Source of the DNA: CAWFPR01 sp963817635
GTDB taxonomy: Bacteria > Acidobacteriota > Vicinamibacteria > Vicinamibacterales > 2-12-FULL-66-21
Assembly: GCA_963817635.1 (NCBI GenBank)
Contig: CAWFPR010000024.1
Coordinates: 248,001-312,000, forward strand
Direction of reading: 5' to 3'
Length of the DNA: 64,000 nt
Part shown: positions 38,030 through 46,900 of the stretch, in pieces
Numbering within the stretch: the first letter of the stretch is position 1
Layout of the letters: each line of letters opens with the position of its first letter
Notes under the pieces: generated by a model
The model's database searches: none
Told to the model about the DNA's origin: nothing
The model's input: only the letters and a program-made list of their open reading frames with translations
Position numbers and translations under genes: made by a program

Positions 38030-40070
38030 TTACAATTCTGTGTGCTGTAGCGCTTCCCACTGCGACATCAGGTCGCCGACCTCCCACATGAGGGCCTGGT
38101 GCCGGTCGATAACCGGTTTCGCGGTTTCGTGATTGTCGTAGAAACCGGGCGCTGTCATCGCCGCCTCGATTTCCTTGATCGCCTGCTCGCGGTCGGCGAT
38201 GCGGCTCTCGAGGTCCTCGATGCGCTTGCGCCGGGTATCGTGCGCCTTGCGCACGCGACGGGCTTCAGATTCCTGGCGCTTCCGCTCCTCGTAGGAGGGC
38301 TGCGGACGACGATCCCCGTCGAGCGCCGGCCGCTTCCCGCCGGGGGCCTTCTGCGGCCGCGGCGCCGGCCCGGCGCCCTTGCCTGCCTGCGTCCCGGTGG
38401 CCGCGCCGGACGGCTGGCCGTCCGCCCTGTTCGTCGCGGGCTGGGACACCGCCGTGCCCTCGGCCTGCTGCTTCCGGCTCCAGAGGAACTCCTCGTACGT
38501 GCCGGGATAGACGAGGGCCTGCCCGCGGCCGATCTCGATGATCTTGGTCGCGAGCTTGTCGACGAAGTACCGATCGTGCGAGACGAAGATCAGGGTGCCT
38601 CCGAAGTCTTCGAGCGCCTCGAGCAGCACATCCTTGGAAGCGAGGATCGAGGTGGTTGGTCGGCTCGTCGAGCAGAAGCGTGTTCGATGGCCGCAGGAGC
38701 ATTCGCGCCACGGCCAGCCGCGTCCGTTCTCCTCCTGAAAGCACGCGCACCGGCTTCTCGATATCGTCGCCCGAGAACAGGAAGCCGCCGAGGATGTTGC
38801 GGATGTTCGGCACCATGTGCATCGGTGCGTCGCCGGCCAGCGTCTGATACACCGTCCGCGACGGTTCCAGCGTCGTCGCCTCGTCCTGGGCGAAGTACTG
38901 CATCACGACCTGGTGCCCCTCGGTGCGCGTCCCGCCATCCGGGGCTTCAACGGCCGAGAGCATCCGCATGAGCGTGGACTTGCCGCTGCCGTTGGGGCCG
39001 ATGAGCGCGATCCGATCGCCGCGCTCGATGTGGAGGTCGATTCCCCCGAAGACGACCTGGGCGCCGTACGCCTTGCGGATGCCGCGCAGCTCCAGGACCA
39101 TGCGCCCGCTCTTCGCGCACGCCGGAAAGGCGAAATGCACCCGCTTGCGCTCCGGCGGGATTTCGATGCGCACGACCTTGTCGAGCATCTTGATCCGGCT
39201 CTGCACCTGGGAGGCCTTCGTCGCCTGATAGCGAAAGCGGTTGATGAAGGCTTCCATGCGCGCGACCTCCTCGTCCTGATCGTGCTTCTGCTGGCGCAGC
39301 CGCTCCATCCGCGCGTCGCGCTCGCGCAGATACCCGCTGTAGTTGCCGGCGTAGTCGGTGAGGGTGCGCAGGCCGATCTCGGTGATGCGCGTGACGACGG
39401 CATCGAGGAAGTAGCGGTCGTGCGAGACGAGGATGACGGCGTGGGGATAGGACGTGAGGTAGTCCTCGAGCCAGTTGCGGGCGTCGAGGTCCAGGTGGTT
39501 GGTCGGCTCGTCGAGCAGGAGCAGACCGGGACGTGTGAGCAGCAGTTTGGCGAGCGCGATGCGCATCTGCCAGCCGCCCGAGAACGCTTCGCTCGGCTTG
39601 TCGAAATCGGCCGGCGTGAAGCCGAGGCCGCGGAGCACCGTCGTGATCTTCAGGTCGATGGTGAAGCCTTCGAGCCGCCGGAAGTTCTCCTGCAGATCGC
39701 TGTAACGCGTCAGCATCGAGGCGTGCTCGGACTCGTGGACCGAGTCGTCCGCGAGCCGCTCCTCGAGCGCCTGGATCTCGGCGCGCATGTCGAGCAGGGG
39801 CTTGAACGCCAGCCCGGCTTCCTCGATCAGGGTCCGGCCGCCATGGGTGAGCCCGTCCTGCGGGAGGTAGCCGACCGTGAGTCCCGACGGCTTGACGACC
39901 GAGCCGCCATCGGGTTCGTCGAGCCCTGCCAGTATCTTGAGCAGCGTCGTCTTGCCGGCGCCGTTTGGTCCGCTGAGCCCGACGCGTTCGCGATCGTCGA
40001 TCTGCCAGCTGACCGCGTCGAGGAGCACGCGGTCGCCAAACGATTTCGACAGGTTTGCCAGCTGAATCAT
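38030..40070 (-). CDS. ABC-F family ATPase (Uup/EttA-like, frameshifted)
   Basis: About 679 residues after repair. Two ABC modules without membrane segments: GPNGAGKTT, FSGGWQMR and LLLLDEPTNHLD, then GPNGSGKST, LSGGERTR and LLLDEPTNHLD. A linker of the ABC-F type (about 245-310) lies between. The frame changes by one base near 38660, right after the second DEPTNHLD, and continues LLEALEDFGGTLIFVSHDRYFVD. The C-terminal ~110 residues form a charged, glutamine-rich coiled coil like Uup. ABC-F proteins act on ribosomes or in DNA metabolism. Start 40070 begins the family motif IQLANLSKSFG. Confidence 0.88.
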
Positions 40071-40297
40071 CGAGGGGAGGTCAAGCGGGGCGTGTGCGCC
40101 GCGTGCGTTTCCGGAGCGTCCGGAAAGCCATTTTAGCACGCCGGCACACGCGGGTCCGCGCGCGGAAGGCTTCCGTGGCCGCTCGCGTGGTCACATGACG
40201 CTCAATACCGGACCTTCATGTCCTAAACAGTCCGCTCGCTCGGTGTCCTTCCAGGCCTTGGCGCTGCCATGGCACGGACTTAGGATGGCTTCACCCC

Positions 40298-40781
40298 ATG
40301 CGCTCACTGCTTCCGGCCGCGCTCCTTGCCGTCGCGACCCTCGTCGGGCGCGGCGCCAGCGCGCGCCACGGACGCCGCTACGGGCGTCGTCGTCGTCTCG
40401 GCGCAGTTCAGCAGCCGCACCTCGCTGAAAGTCTCGACCCAGATGCTGCGGTTCGACGTGATCACGCCCGGCCAGGCGGCGACCGCGGAGGTGGAGTTCT
40501 CCGCCGGGGCGCGCACGCCATCCGGCGCCGAGGTGGTGCTGTCGATGGAGCCCGAGCGTGCCATCGAAGGGCCGGGCGGCGCCGCCGACGTCGAGTCGTC
40601 ACTGAGTTTCTCGGGCGAAGGCGAGGGCACGACGGCGGGAATCGTCGGTTCCGGCGCGCCGACGATTGCCGGCCGCTGGAGCGGCAGCGGCCTTCGTAGC
40701 GGCCGCCTCGTGTTTTCACTGCGCGCGGGAGCGACCGGCACCTACACGCTGCCCGTGCGGTTCGTGCTCAGCACGCCCTAG
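40298..40781 (+). CDS. Small secreted beta-rich protein, putative fibre subunit (frameshifted)
   Basis: About 160 residues after repair. A signal peptide (MRSLLPAALLAVATLVGRGASA) joins, after a one-base change near 40360, to TGVVVVSAQFSSRTSLKVST and a beta-rich domain. The C-terminus GTYTLPVRFVLSTP has a glycine 14 residues from the end and alternating hydrophobic residues, as in the three subunit genes at 44296, 44754 and 45293. It lies on the opposite strand, flanking the chaperone locus. I infer a secreted structural subunit; no family is recognised with certainty. Confidence 0.6.
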
Positions 40782-40782
40782 C

Positions 40783-40831
40783 CTGCAATCTGCAATCTGC
40801 AATCTGCAATCTGCAATCTGCAGTCTGCAGT
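40783..40831. repeat. Tandem heptamer repeat (7 units)
   Basis: Seven head-to-tail 7-base units: five of CTGCAAT then two of CTGCAGT. It occupies most of the 69 bases between two convergent genes. It could vary in length by slippage. Confidence 0.9.
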
Positions 40832-40850
40832 CGCGGTCGCGGGGCTGCAA

Positions 40851-43498
40851 TTACTGTCTGTCCCGCATCACCCACAACTTCAGGCCAAGCAACTGTTCGA
40901 GATCCGCGGCGACCTTCTCCGCCTGCGCGCGTGTGGAATAGGGGCCGACGCGCACCCGGTAGAGCGTATCTCCCTCGCCCGGTTCCACCATGTAGGCCGG
41001 GAGCCCGGAGGCGCTCAGGCGGATGACGATGTCGCGCGCGCTGTCCAATTGGGCCAGCGCGGCGATCTGGATCGCATAGGCCAGTGGCGCGCGCGACGTG
41101 GCCGCGGGGACGACGCCAGGCAGCGACCGCGGCGCCGCCGGGGGGCGCCGTGCGCCGGCGCGCGGCGGCGCTGACGGTGCTGAACCGCGTGCGGGCGCCG
41201 CGGTCCGCGGGGCGTTGCCCCGCGTCGTGCCGCGCGCCGCGCTGGTGCCGCCGCCCTTGGGCGGGAAGACCTTTCGAATCTCCGGGCGTTTCTCGATCGA
41301 GACGACGAAGGGCACGCGGCGAGCAGGTGGTCGCGCGTCAGCGCGGCCTTGACCTCCGCATTCCCGGCTGATCACGGCGCCTTCGGGCAGTCGACTCGAG
41401 CAACAGCTTGACGGTGTGCTCGCCGCTGCGGACGGCGTCGAATCGATAGCGTCCCTTGCGTACCTGTTCCGAGCGGGCGCCGCCGTCGAGGATGATCACC
41501 GCGCCGTCCACCGGTTCTTCTCCCGCGTCCGCCTTTCCGTTTCCGTTCGCGTCGCGCACCACCTGTCCCTCGATCGCGCCGAGCGGGATCAGCCCGAAGG
41601 ACAGGCGCCGCGTATCGCCGCGCGAGATTTCGACCTGCACGGAGGAGACGACGGGGGGATCGAAATCAATCGGCAGCGCGCCCGTGTCGAGGCCGACGTC
41701 CCGCAGGCCGACGGGCACGTTCAGAAACGAGAACTGGCCGTCGTGGCCGGAGGTGATGGCACTGCCGGAGACGATGCGCAAAGGAATCCCTTCGAGCGGA
41801 TTCTCTCCCGAGTCGAGCAGGCCGTTTCCGTTCCAGTCGGCAAACACCGAGCCCGACGACGGACCCGGTGCCGCGGCCGGCGGCCGACGCGGAGATCACG
41901 GCGCTGTTGGCCAGGTAGACCGAGCCGGTGGGTAGCGTGCGCACCAGCCGCAGGATCGAGCGCGTCGTCCACGGGCTGCCGGTCTGGAACGGCATGGGCG
42001 AGCGATCGACGTTGACGTTGAACGAGATCGACATGCGGCGAGTGAGCTGCCCGTTGAGCCCGAGGCTCATCGACTCGCGCGGCACGAAGCTCTGCGTCAA
42101 CAGGTCCACGTTGCGCGCCACGGTCCCCTCGCCGCGGAACCACAGATCGCGATGGGGAATCTGGAGTTGCGCGCCGCCGCCGGCCTGCCAGTACGTCGTG
42201 CCGGATCCCTCGGCCTGGTTGCGCATGAACATCATCGTGCCGAACACCTGCGTGCTGCGCGAGACGTTCATGAAGAGCTGCGCGGACGAATCGTGCTGCG
42301 TGTAGGACGACAGGGCGTTGACATGGTCCACGTTGTCGCGGCGCGAGTAGCGCGCGAAGCTGTTGAACCGGCCGACGGCCGTCTGCCACTCCGCCGTCCA
42401 CGATCCGGTGTCGCTGTCCTGGAACGATCCGAATCGCACGGGGCGTGACACCCGGTCCCCCTGCTCGCCGCGGAGCGTCAGCGAGGATCGCGACGTGAGC
42501 ATCAGCCGGACTCCGGCGATCTCGCGCGTTCCGGTGCTGCGCGGCGCGGGGCGCGAGGACGCCAGCGACTGGTCGGGGTTGACGTTGGAGCGGAAGGCCT
42601 CCCACCCGGCCGACACGCGCACGCGCGGCAGGAGGTCGTAGTCCCCCGCGGCGAAGAGCCCTTCGCGATCCTGCAACGGGTAGTTCAGGACGGGGAAGTC
42701 CCCGGCGGCGAAGTGCGACGCGTTGACCTGGAACCAGCCGCGCTTGTGCAGCCAGCTCGCGCCCGCCAGGTAGGACACATCGTGCTCGCGCGTCGAAGCT
42801 CCGACGCGCTGGAATGACACGTAGCTTGCGTCGCCGACCAACTGCAACTCGGGGGTGAGCCAGAACCGCGCGCCGCCGCCAGCCTGGTCGCTCGCGTCGA
42901 TGGTAAAGGTGAATTCCTTCAGATTCCGCGTGCGGATCCGCGAGGCACGGGCGCCGAGCTCGAGCCGATCTCCGACCTTGTGCGTCAGGCGCACCAGGCC
43001 GATGTCCTGAGCGAGCGTCTCCGGATCGCTCCCGAAGATGTTGCGCCAGGCGGCCGCGCGCCCCACCACGATCTGCAGGCTGCTCTGCTTGGTGCGGCCC
43101 GTGACGGCGCCGCCGGTGAAGGTCACGGCGGGTGTGAACAGGTTCGACAGCCGATACTCGCCGATCGCCGGGGAGAAGTACGTGTCCCCGCCCTCGAGGG
43201 ACCAGGCGATGCCGCCGGCCTTGATGTCGCGGATCGCCACGTACGTGCGTCCAAGGTGCGCCTCGTCACCGCGCCGCGCCCCGCGCAGTTCGATCTGGAA
43301 GATGCCGAAGCGGGTCCCCGGCTGCAGCCACGAGACGCCGAAGTCCGGCTCGATGCGGTTCTGCCCGGCGAGGCGCTGGGGATCGCCAGTCACCGCCTGC
43401 GCGGACGCCGACACCTGCACCGAGCCCTGCTGCGCGCGCGCCGGGACGGCAGGAACGAGGAGTGATGCGGCGGCCAGTCCTGTAAGGAGCTGGCGCAT
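40851..43498 (-). CDS. Large outer-membrane-type protein: beta-barrel, two Sdr-like repeats, SPOR domain (frameshifted)
   Basis: About 880 residues after repair. A signal peptide (1 to about 24) precedes some 510 residues of alternating beta strands rich in aromatic and glycine residues (YDLLPRVRVSAGWEAF, SSLTLRGEQGD), predicted as an outer-membrane barrel. Near 41880 the frame changes and continues GSVFADWNGNGLLDSGENPL, then QVVRDANGNGKADAGEEPV: two DxNxNG Sdr-type repeats. Near 41390 the frame changes again and runs through a basic alanine/proline-rich linker into a C-terminal SPOR domain (AYAIQIAALAQLDSARD, YRVRVGPYSTRAQAEKV) that would bind peptidoglycan. It starts 3 bases after the chaperone. 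It may be a usher-like assembly or anchor protein. Confidence 0.7.
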
Positions 43499-43501
43499 GG
43501 T

Positions 43502-44356
43502 TTACCGCGGGACCTTCAGCGTCGTCTCGCCCACGACGAGCGCCGGCAGGCCCACGTCCAGCTTCACCTCGACGCGGTACTCGCCGGGGGGAAGCGTGAG
43601 CTTCTTTTCGGGGTCGATCGCGACGATGGCGACGTCACGCTCGCTTTCCGGCAGCAGCGGCACGTCGGGCACCGGGATCTCGCTCAGCGTCTTTCCCGAC
43701 GCGTCGTAGATGTAGAGCGTGCCCTTCGTGCGGACGGAACGCCGGCTCGTGTTCTTGAGGGTCGCCACGACCTGGACCTGCCCGCCCACGGTGCGCTGCC
43801 GGAGGTCGGTGAGTTCCGCGGCCATCGGCGGCTGGCCGATGTTGATGTAGATCAGGGTGCCGATGCGGTTCTTGAACTGCACCTGGCGCGCGCGTGCGGC
43901 CGGATCGCCGGTCGCGGGGCTGAACTCGAAGAGCACGCCCGTCCGATAGCCGCCCGGCTGCACGCCGGCCGGCACCGTGAAACTGAAGCGAACGGCGGTC
44001 TCCTTGCCAGGATCGATCACGGTCTCGGGCGGCGCGAGACGCATCCACGCGGTGGCCGAGAAGGTGCCGTTCTGCTCGGCGCCCTCGAACTGCGGGACGC
44101 CGTCCCTCGACAGGTCCCAGTCGGTCAGGATCGCCCGCACGCGAACGGGTTCCTTCCCCGCGTTGATCACCGTGATCGGCTGGGTGGAGGTGCTCCCGGG
44201 CCCGGCGGTCAGCTCCACCCGCAGCGGCGAGACTTCGACCGAAATCTGAGCGGCGGCTGGCGCGGCGCAGAGCAGGAGGCCAAGCGCAGCCGCAATCAGG
44301 GCGCGCTCAAGGTGAAGACGACGGTCTGGGTGTACGTGCCGGCGCTGTAAGTCCAT
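43502..44356 (-). CDS. PapD-like periplasmic chaperone
   Basis: 284 residues. A long signal peptide (n-region about 17 residues; h-region ALIAAALGLLLCAAPAAA) precedes an Ig-like domain ISVEVSPLRVELTAGPGS, IRVRAIL and a second domain with KNRIGTLIYINIG. The arginine in PLRVEL and basic residues in KNRIG lie where PapD has its subunit-anchoring Arg8 and Lys112, though this alignment is inferred. Such chaperones complete the fold of fibre subunits by donor-strand contact. The start overlaps the third subunit gene by 61 bases; no other in-frame ATG or GTG precedes the signal peptide. Confidence 0.75.
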   Translation of the reverse strand: MDLQRRHVHPDRRLHLERALIAAALGLLLCAAPAAAQISVEVSPLRVELTAGPGSTSTQPITVINAGKEPVRVRAILTDWDLSRDGVPQFEGAEQNGTFSATAWMRLAPPETVIDPGKETAVRFSFTVPAGVQPGGYRTGVLFEFSPATGDPAARARQVQFKNRIGTLIYINIGQPPMAAELTDLRQRTVGGQVQVVATLKNTSRRSVRTKGTLYIYDASGKTLSEIPVPDVPLLPESERDVAIVAIDPEKKLTLPPGEYRVEVKLDVGLPALVVGETTLKVPR

Positions 44357-44757
44357 GAATTCGCCACCAGAAATGTGACCGACCCGGTTCGGACCGGATT
44401 TGCGTTGCCGTTTCCCGACGCGAGCGTTTGCGCGACGGTTTTGCTCAGTGTCCCGTTCTGGAACGGGGGCGCGGGGGTCGCCACCCAGGTGACGTTAGCT
44501 ATATCGACCGTTGAGGCTCCGGAATTTAGATCGCCGCCGGCCAGCACCGTCAGCGTCCACGGGCCGCTGTTCTGGCGTATGCGGTAGGACACCGTGACGG
44601 GCGCGGCCGCGACGAGCGGCATCGTGTCGGGGTCCTGCGACGGGAACGTGATGACGCCGGGCGTGACCGTCAGGTCGAGCTTCTGGGCGTCGGCCGGGGC
44701 CGGCAGGACCGCCACCGCGAGCGCCACGAACAGGCCGGCGAGGATCTGGCGTCTCAT
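44296..44757 (-). CDS. Secreted beta-rich subunit-like protein, third of the cluster
   Basis: 153 residues. Signal peptide (MRRQILAGLFVALAVAVLPA), then a domain with FPSQDPDTMP, GGDLNSG, VTWVA and NSWTYSAG. The C-terminus GTYTQTVVFTLSAP has Gly at position 14 from the end. These motifs are shared with the two upstream genes, so they are paralogues. The start overlaps the stop of the preceding gene (ATGA), and its end overlaps the chaperone start by 61 bases, so subunit and chaperone are coupled. Family not recognised. Confidence 0.72.
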   Translation of the reverse strand: MRRQILAGLFVALAVAVLPAPADAQKLDLTVTPGVITFPSQDPDTMPLVAAAPVTVSYRIRQNSGPWTLTVLAGGDLNSGASTVDIANVTWVATPAPPFQNGTLSKTVAQTLASGNGNANPVRTGSVTFLVANSWTYSAGTYTQTVVFTLSAP

Positions 44758-45240
44758 GCAGCACTCAGCGTGAAAAGCAGCGTCAGGGTGTAGGTGCCCG
44801 TCGGGTGCGACCAGAGATTGCGGAAGAGGAAGCTCGTGCGTGCCGCTGCGCACGCCCGAGCTGGTCCAGGCGGCAACGAGCTGCGGCGTGGCGGCGCTGA
44901 GCGTGCCGCCGACGAAGCCGGGGCCCGTGGCGGTCCACGTGATCATCGAGGCCGGAATCGTGCTCACGCCGGAACGGAGGTCGTCGCTGGCCTGGACGGT
45001 GAGCGTGACCGCGCCGTTTTCAGTGGCGCGCGCCTTCGCGGTGATCAGGACGGTCGAGGGAGTTGCGCCGACCTGGGGAACCGTGTCGGGATCCGCGTCC
45101 GGAAAACTCAGGCTGGCTGAGGAGAGCGACAATCGCGCGAGGCCCGAGAAGGCGACGTTGAGCGTCGCCGTGCTGGTCTGCCCCGCGGCAAGCGCGGGGC
45201 AGCCGGCAACCAGGAGCGCGATGATGGCGAAATAGCGCAT
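44754..45240 (-). CDS. Secreted beta-rich subunit-like protein, second of the cluster (frameshifted)
   Basis: About 161 residues after repair. Signal peptide (MRYFAIIALLVAGCPALAAG), then LSFPDADPDTVPQ, SDDLRSG, ITWTATG. Near 44835 a one-base change restores LFRNLWSHPTGTYTLTLLF and the ending GTYTLTLLFTLSAA, with Gly 14 residues from the C-terminus. The stop then overlaps the next ATG, which supports the repair. Paralogue of the genes at 44296 and 45293. Confidence 0.68.
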
Positions 45241-45292
45241 TCAGAAGGTCCAGGGTCCCGGCGCAGGCCGTGCACCCTCGACCCCTTATCGG

Positions 45293-45793
45293 CTAGGGCG
45301 CGGTCAGCGTGTAGTTCAGCGTGACGACGTAGCTGCCGGTCGCGTAGCTCCAGCTGTTGGGCAGCGAGAACGTGTGCGTGCCGCTCGGGTTGCCGGACCC
45401 GGTCCAGGATCCGACGGTCTGGGCCGTCGTCTTGTTCGAGGTTCCGGCCGTGAAACCGGCGCCGGTCACCGTCCAAGTGAGGTCTCCAATGCCGATCGTG
45501 TCGGCGCCCGAGGTGAGGTCGCCGCTGGCCTTCATGGTCAGCGTGACGGCGCCGTTGGCCGAGGTGCGCGACTTGACGTCAATGCTGACCGCCGCCGAGG
45601 TCAAGTTGGGCGTGACGTCGGGGTCGGCGTCCGCAAAGGTGATCGAGGCGGCGCCCAGCGTCAGTTTCGCCTTGGCGTTCACGTTGACCGTGACGGCGAT
45701 ACTGCCCGGTGCCGTCGCCTGGGCGAAGGCCGCCGTCGAGATCCCCACAACCATGACCGCCGCCGCTACTCCGCTCCATACTGCCTTCATCAT
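45293..45793 (-). CDS. Secreted beta-rich subunit-like protein, first of the cluster
   Basis: 166 residues, intact. Signal peptide (MMKAVWSGVAAAVMVVGISTAAFA), then ITFADADPDVTPN, ASGDLTSG, LTWTVTG, NSWSYATG. The C-terminus GSYVVTLNYTLTAP has Gly 14 residues from the end and alternating hydrophobic residues, the recognition pattern known from chaperone-usher subunits (though with Ala rather than Tyr as the penultimate residue). A GGGAGTGG ribosome site precedes the ATG at 45793. It is the first secreted product downstream of the small HTH gene. Confidence 0.75.
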   Translation of the reverse strand: MMKAVWSGVAAAVMVVGISTAAFAQATAPGSIAVTVNVNAKAKLTLGAASITFADADPDVTPNLTSAAVSIDVKSRTSANGAVTLTMKASGDLTSGADTIGIGDLTWTVTGAGFTAGTSNKTTAQTVGSWTGSGNPSGTHTFSLPNSWSYATGSYVVTLNYTLTAP

Positions 45794-45909
45794 GTGACTA
45801 CCACTCCCGTTTTGAATACCTTCCGCTTCCCGCGGAAGTGTGCACGATGCCTGCCCCTGGTGTCCGCCTCCGTGCGGCCGGCGGTGGGAAACCCTTGTGT
45901 GTCTGCCGT

Positions 45910-46134
45910 TTACGAAACCATCGACCGCTGCCGATCGATCCACGTGTTGAGGTCGCTCCGCCGAAACCGCCACTGGCGCCCGATGCGGATGGCCGGGAGT
46001 TCACCACTCCTGATCAGCCGGTAAATCGTGCGCGGATTCACCTTCAAGTAGCCCAGGACCTCTTCGGTCGTCAGGAACGAGGGCAGTGTGACCCCCTCGT
46101 TTGTGTCGCTTAATGTCGCTTCAGGTGATTTCAT
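45910..46134 (-). CDS. Excisionase-like helix-turn-helix DNA-binding protein
   Basis: 74 residues: a single winged HTH of the excisionase/AlpA type (HTH_17), with FLTTEEVLGYLKVNPRTIYR and the wing IRIGRQWRFRRSDLNTWI. It is nearly the same as the N-terminal 55 residues of the HTH-receiver protein upstream. It has its own promoter at 46179-46207 and is followed by the subunit genes. It probably regulates the cluster; no phage genes are near. Confidence 0.85.
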   Translation of the reverse strand: MKSPEATLSDTNEGVTLPSFLTTEEVLGYLKVNPRTIYRLIRSGELPAIRIGRQWRFRRSDLNTWIDRQRSMVS

Positions 46135-46178
46135 TTAACGCCGTCTTAATGACTTGATATGACATTGAAGACACTAAG

Positions 46179-46207
46179 AGAATAAAGCCGACAGACTTGG
46201 ACGTCAA
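46179..46207 (-). promoter_or_regulatory. Promoter of the HTH-subunit-chaperone operon
   Basis: On the minus strand: TTGACG (46202-46207), 17 bases, TATTCT (46179-46184). The -35 matches consensus in 5 of 6 bases. The start codon lies about 38 bases downstream of the expected transcript start, and the 165-base gap separates it from the HTH-receiver gene. Confidence 0.55.
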
Positions 46208-46299
46208 GGTGCTTTTGCTGGCAGCGGAGGGAAAGTGTGCAAAGGTGTGAACCGGCCCGGCCGGAGAGCCGAATTCTGGCCTGAAAACGCCGGATGCGG

Positions 46300-46881
46300 C
46301 TATTCGCCGAGGGCCTTGGCGGCGGCGGCGAGCACGCGCGGAACGCGGAACGGCTTGGTCAGGTAGCCCGACACCCCGAGATTGACCGCCTCGATGGCAC
46401 TGGACTCGGTCGAATAGCCCGTGATGATGATGACCGGCATGTCGGCCTTCATACGTCGCGCTTCGCGGATGACGGCCAGGCCGTCCACGCCGGGCATCTT
46501 GAGGTCCGTAATCAGCAGATCGTAGGAAATGATGCGGAGGCGCTCCAGCGCCGTGCGGCCATCAGGCGCCAGATCGACGTCGTATTCCGCCAGCGCGAGC
46601 GTTTTCGACAGCAGATCGCGGATGCTCGCCTCGTCGTCGACCACCAGCACGCGCGGTCGCCCGGCGACCGGCAGGTTGACGCGGGGCAGCGACGAGGTGG
46701 TCCGCGCCGCGCGTGGCCGCTGGGTCTCGAGCCACGCATCGATGTCGCGCTTCCGGAAGCGCCACTGCCGTCCGACACGCAGGGCCGGAATCTTCCCCGC
46801 CTTGATCAGGCGATACACGGTCCGCAGGTTGACGTGAAGGTATTCGAGTACCTCTTCGGTCGTCAGGAAGCTCTCGTCCAT
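46300..46881 (-). CDS. Response regulator with N-terminal excisionase-like HTH
   Basis: 193 residues. The HTH_17 domain comes first (about 4-55: FLTTEEVLEYLHVNLRTVYR, LRVGRQWRFRKRDIDAWLE), then a basic linker and a receiver domain (about 77-190) with Asp82/Asp83, phosphoacceptor Asp126 (LLITDLKMPG), Thr in IIITGYS and Lys in TKPF. The order HTH-receiver is reversed relative to most response regulators, and the HTH type is unusual. It lies 19 bases downstream of its likely partner kinase. Confidence 0.88.
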   Translation of the reverse strand: MDESFLTTEEVLEYLHVNLRTVYRLIKAGKIPALRVGRQWRFRKRDIDAWLETQRPRAARTTSSLPRVNLPVAGRPRVLVVDDEASIRDLLSKTLALAEYDVDLAPDGRTALERLRIISYDLLITDLKMPGVDGLAVIREARRMKADMPVIIITGYSTESSAIEAVNLGVSGYLTKPFRVPRVLAAAAKALGE

Positions 46882-46900
46882 GGCGTGTGAGCGTACTGTA

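Noticed and set aside
40783..40831. CRISPR array.
   Set aside because: The units are 7 bases with no spacers and no cas genes are near; it is a simple tandem repeat.
40851..41375. SPOR-domain protein as a separate gene.
   Set aside because: No start codon with signal peptide or ribosome site precedes it, and the sequence continues from the Sdr-like repeats when one base is removed near 41390.
45910..46134. Excisionase of a mobile element.
   Set aside because: No integrase or phage genes lie around it, and its twin is fused to a receiver domain, which points to regulation.
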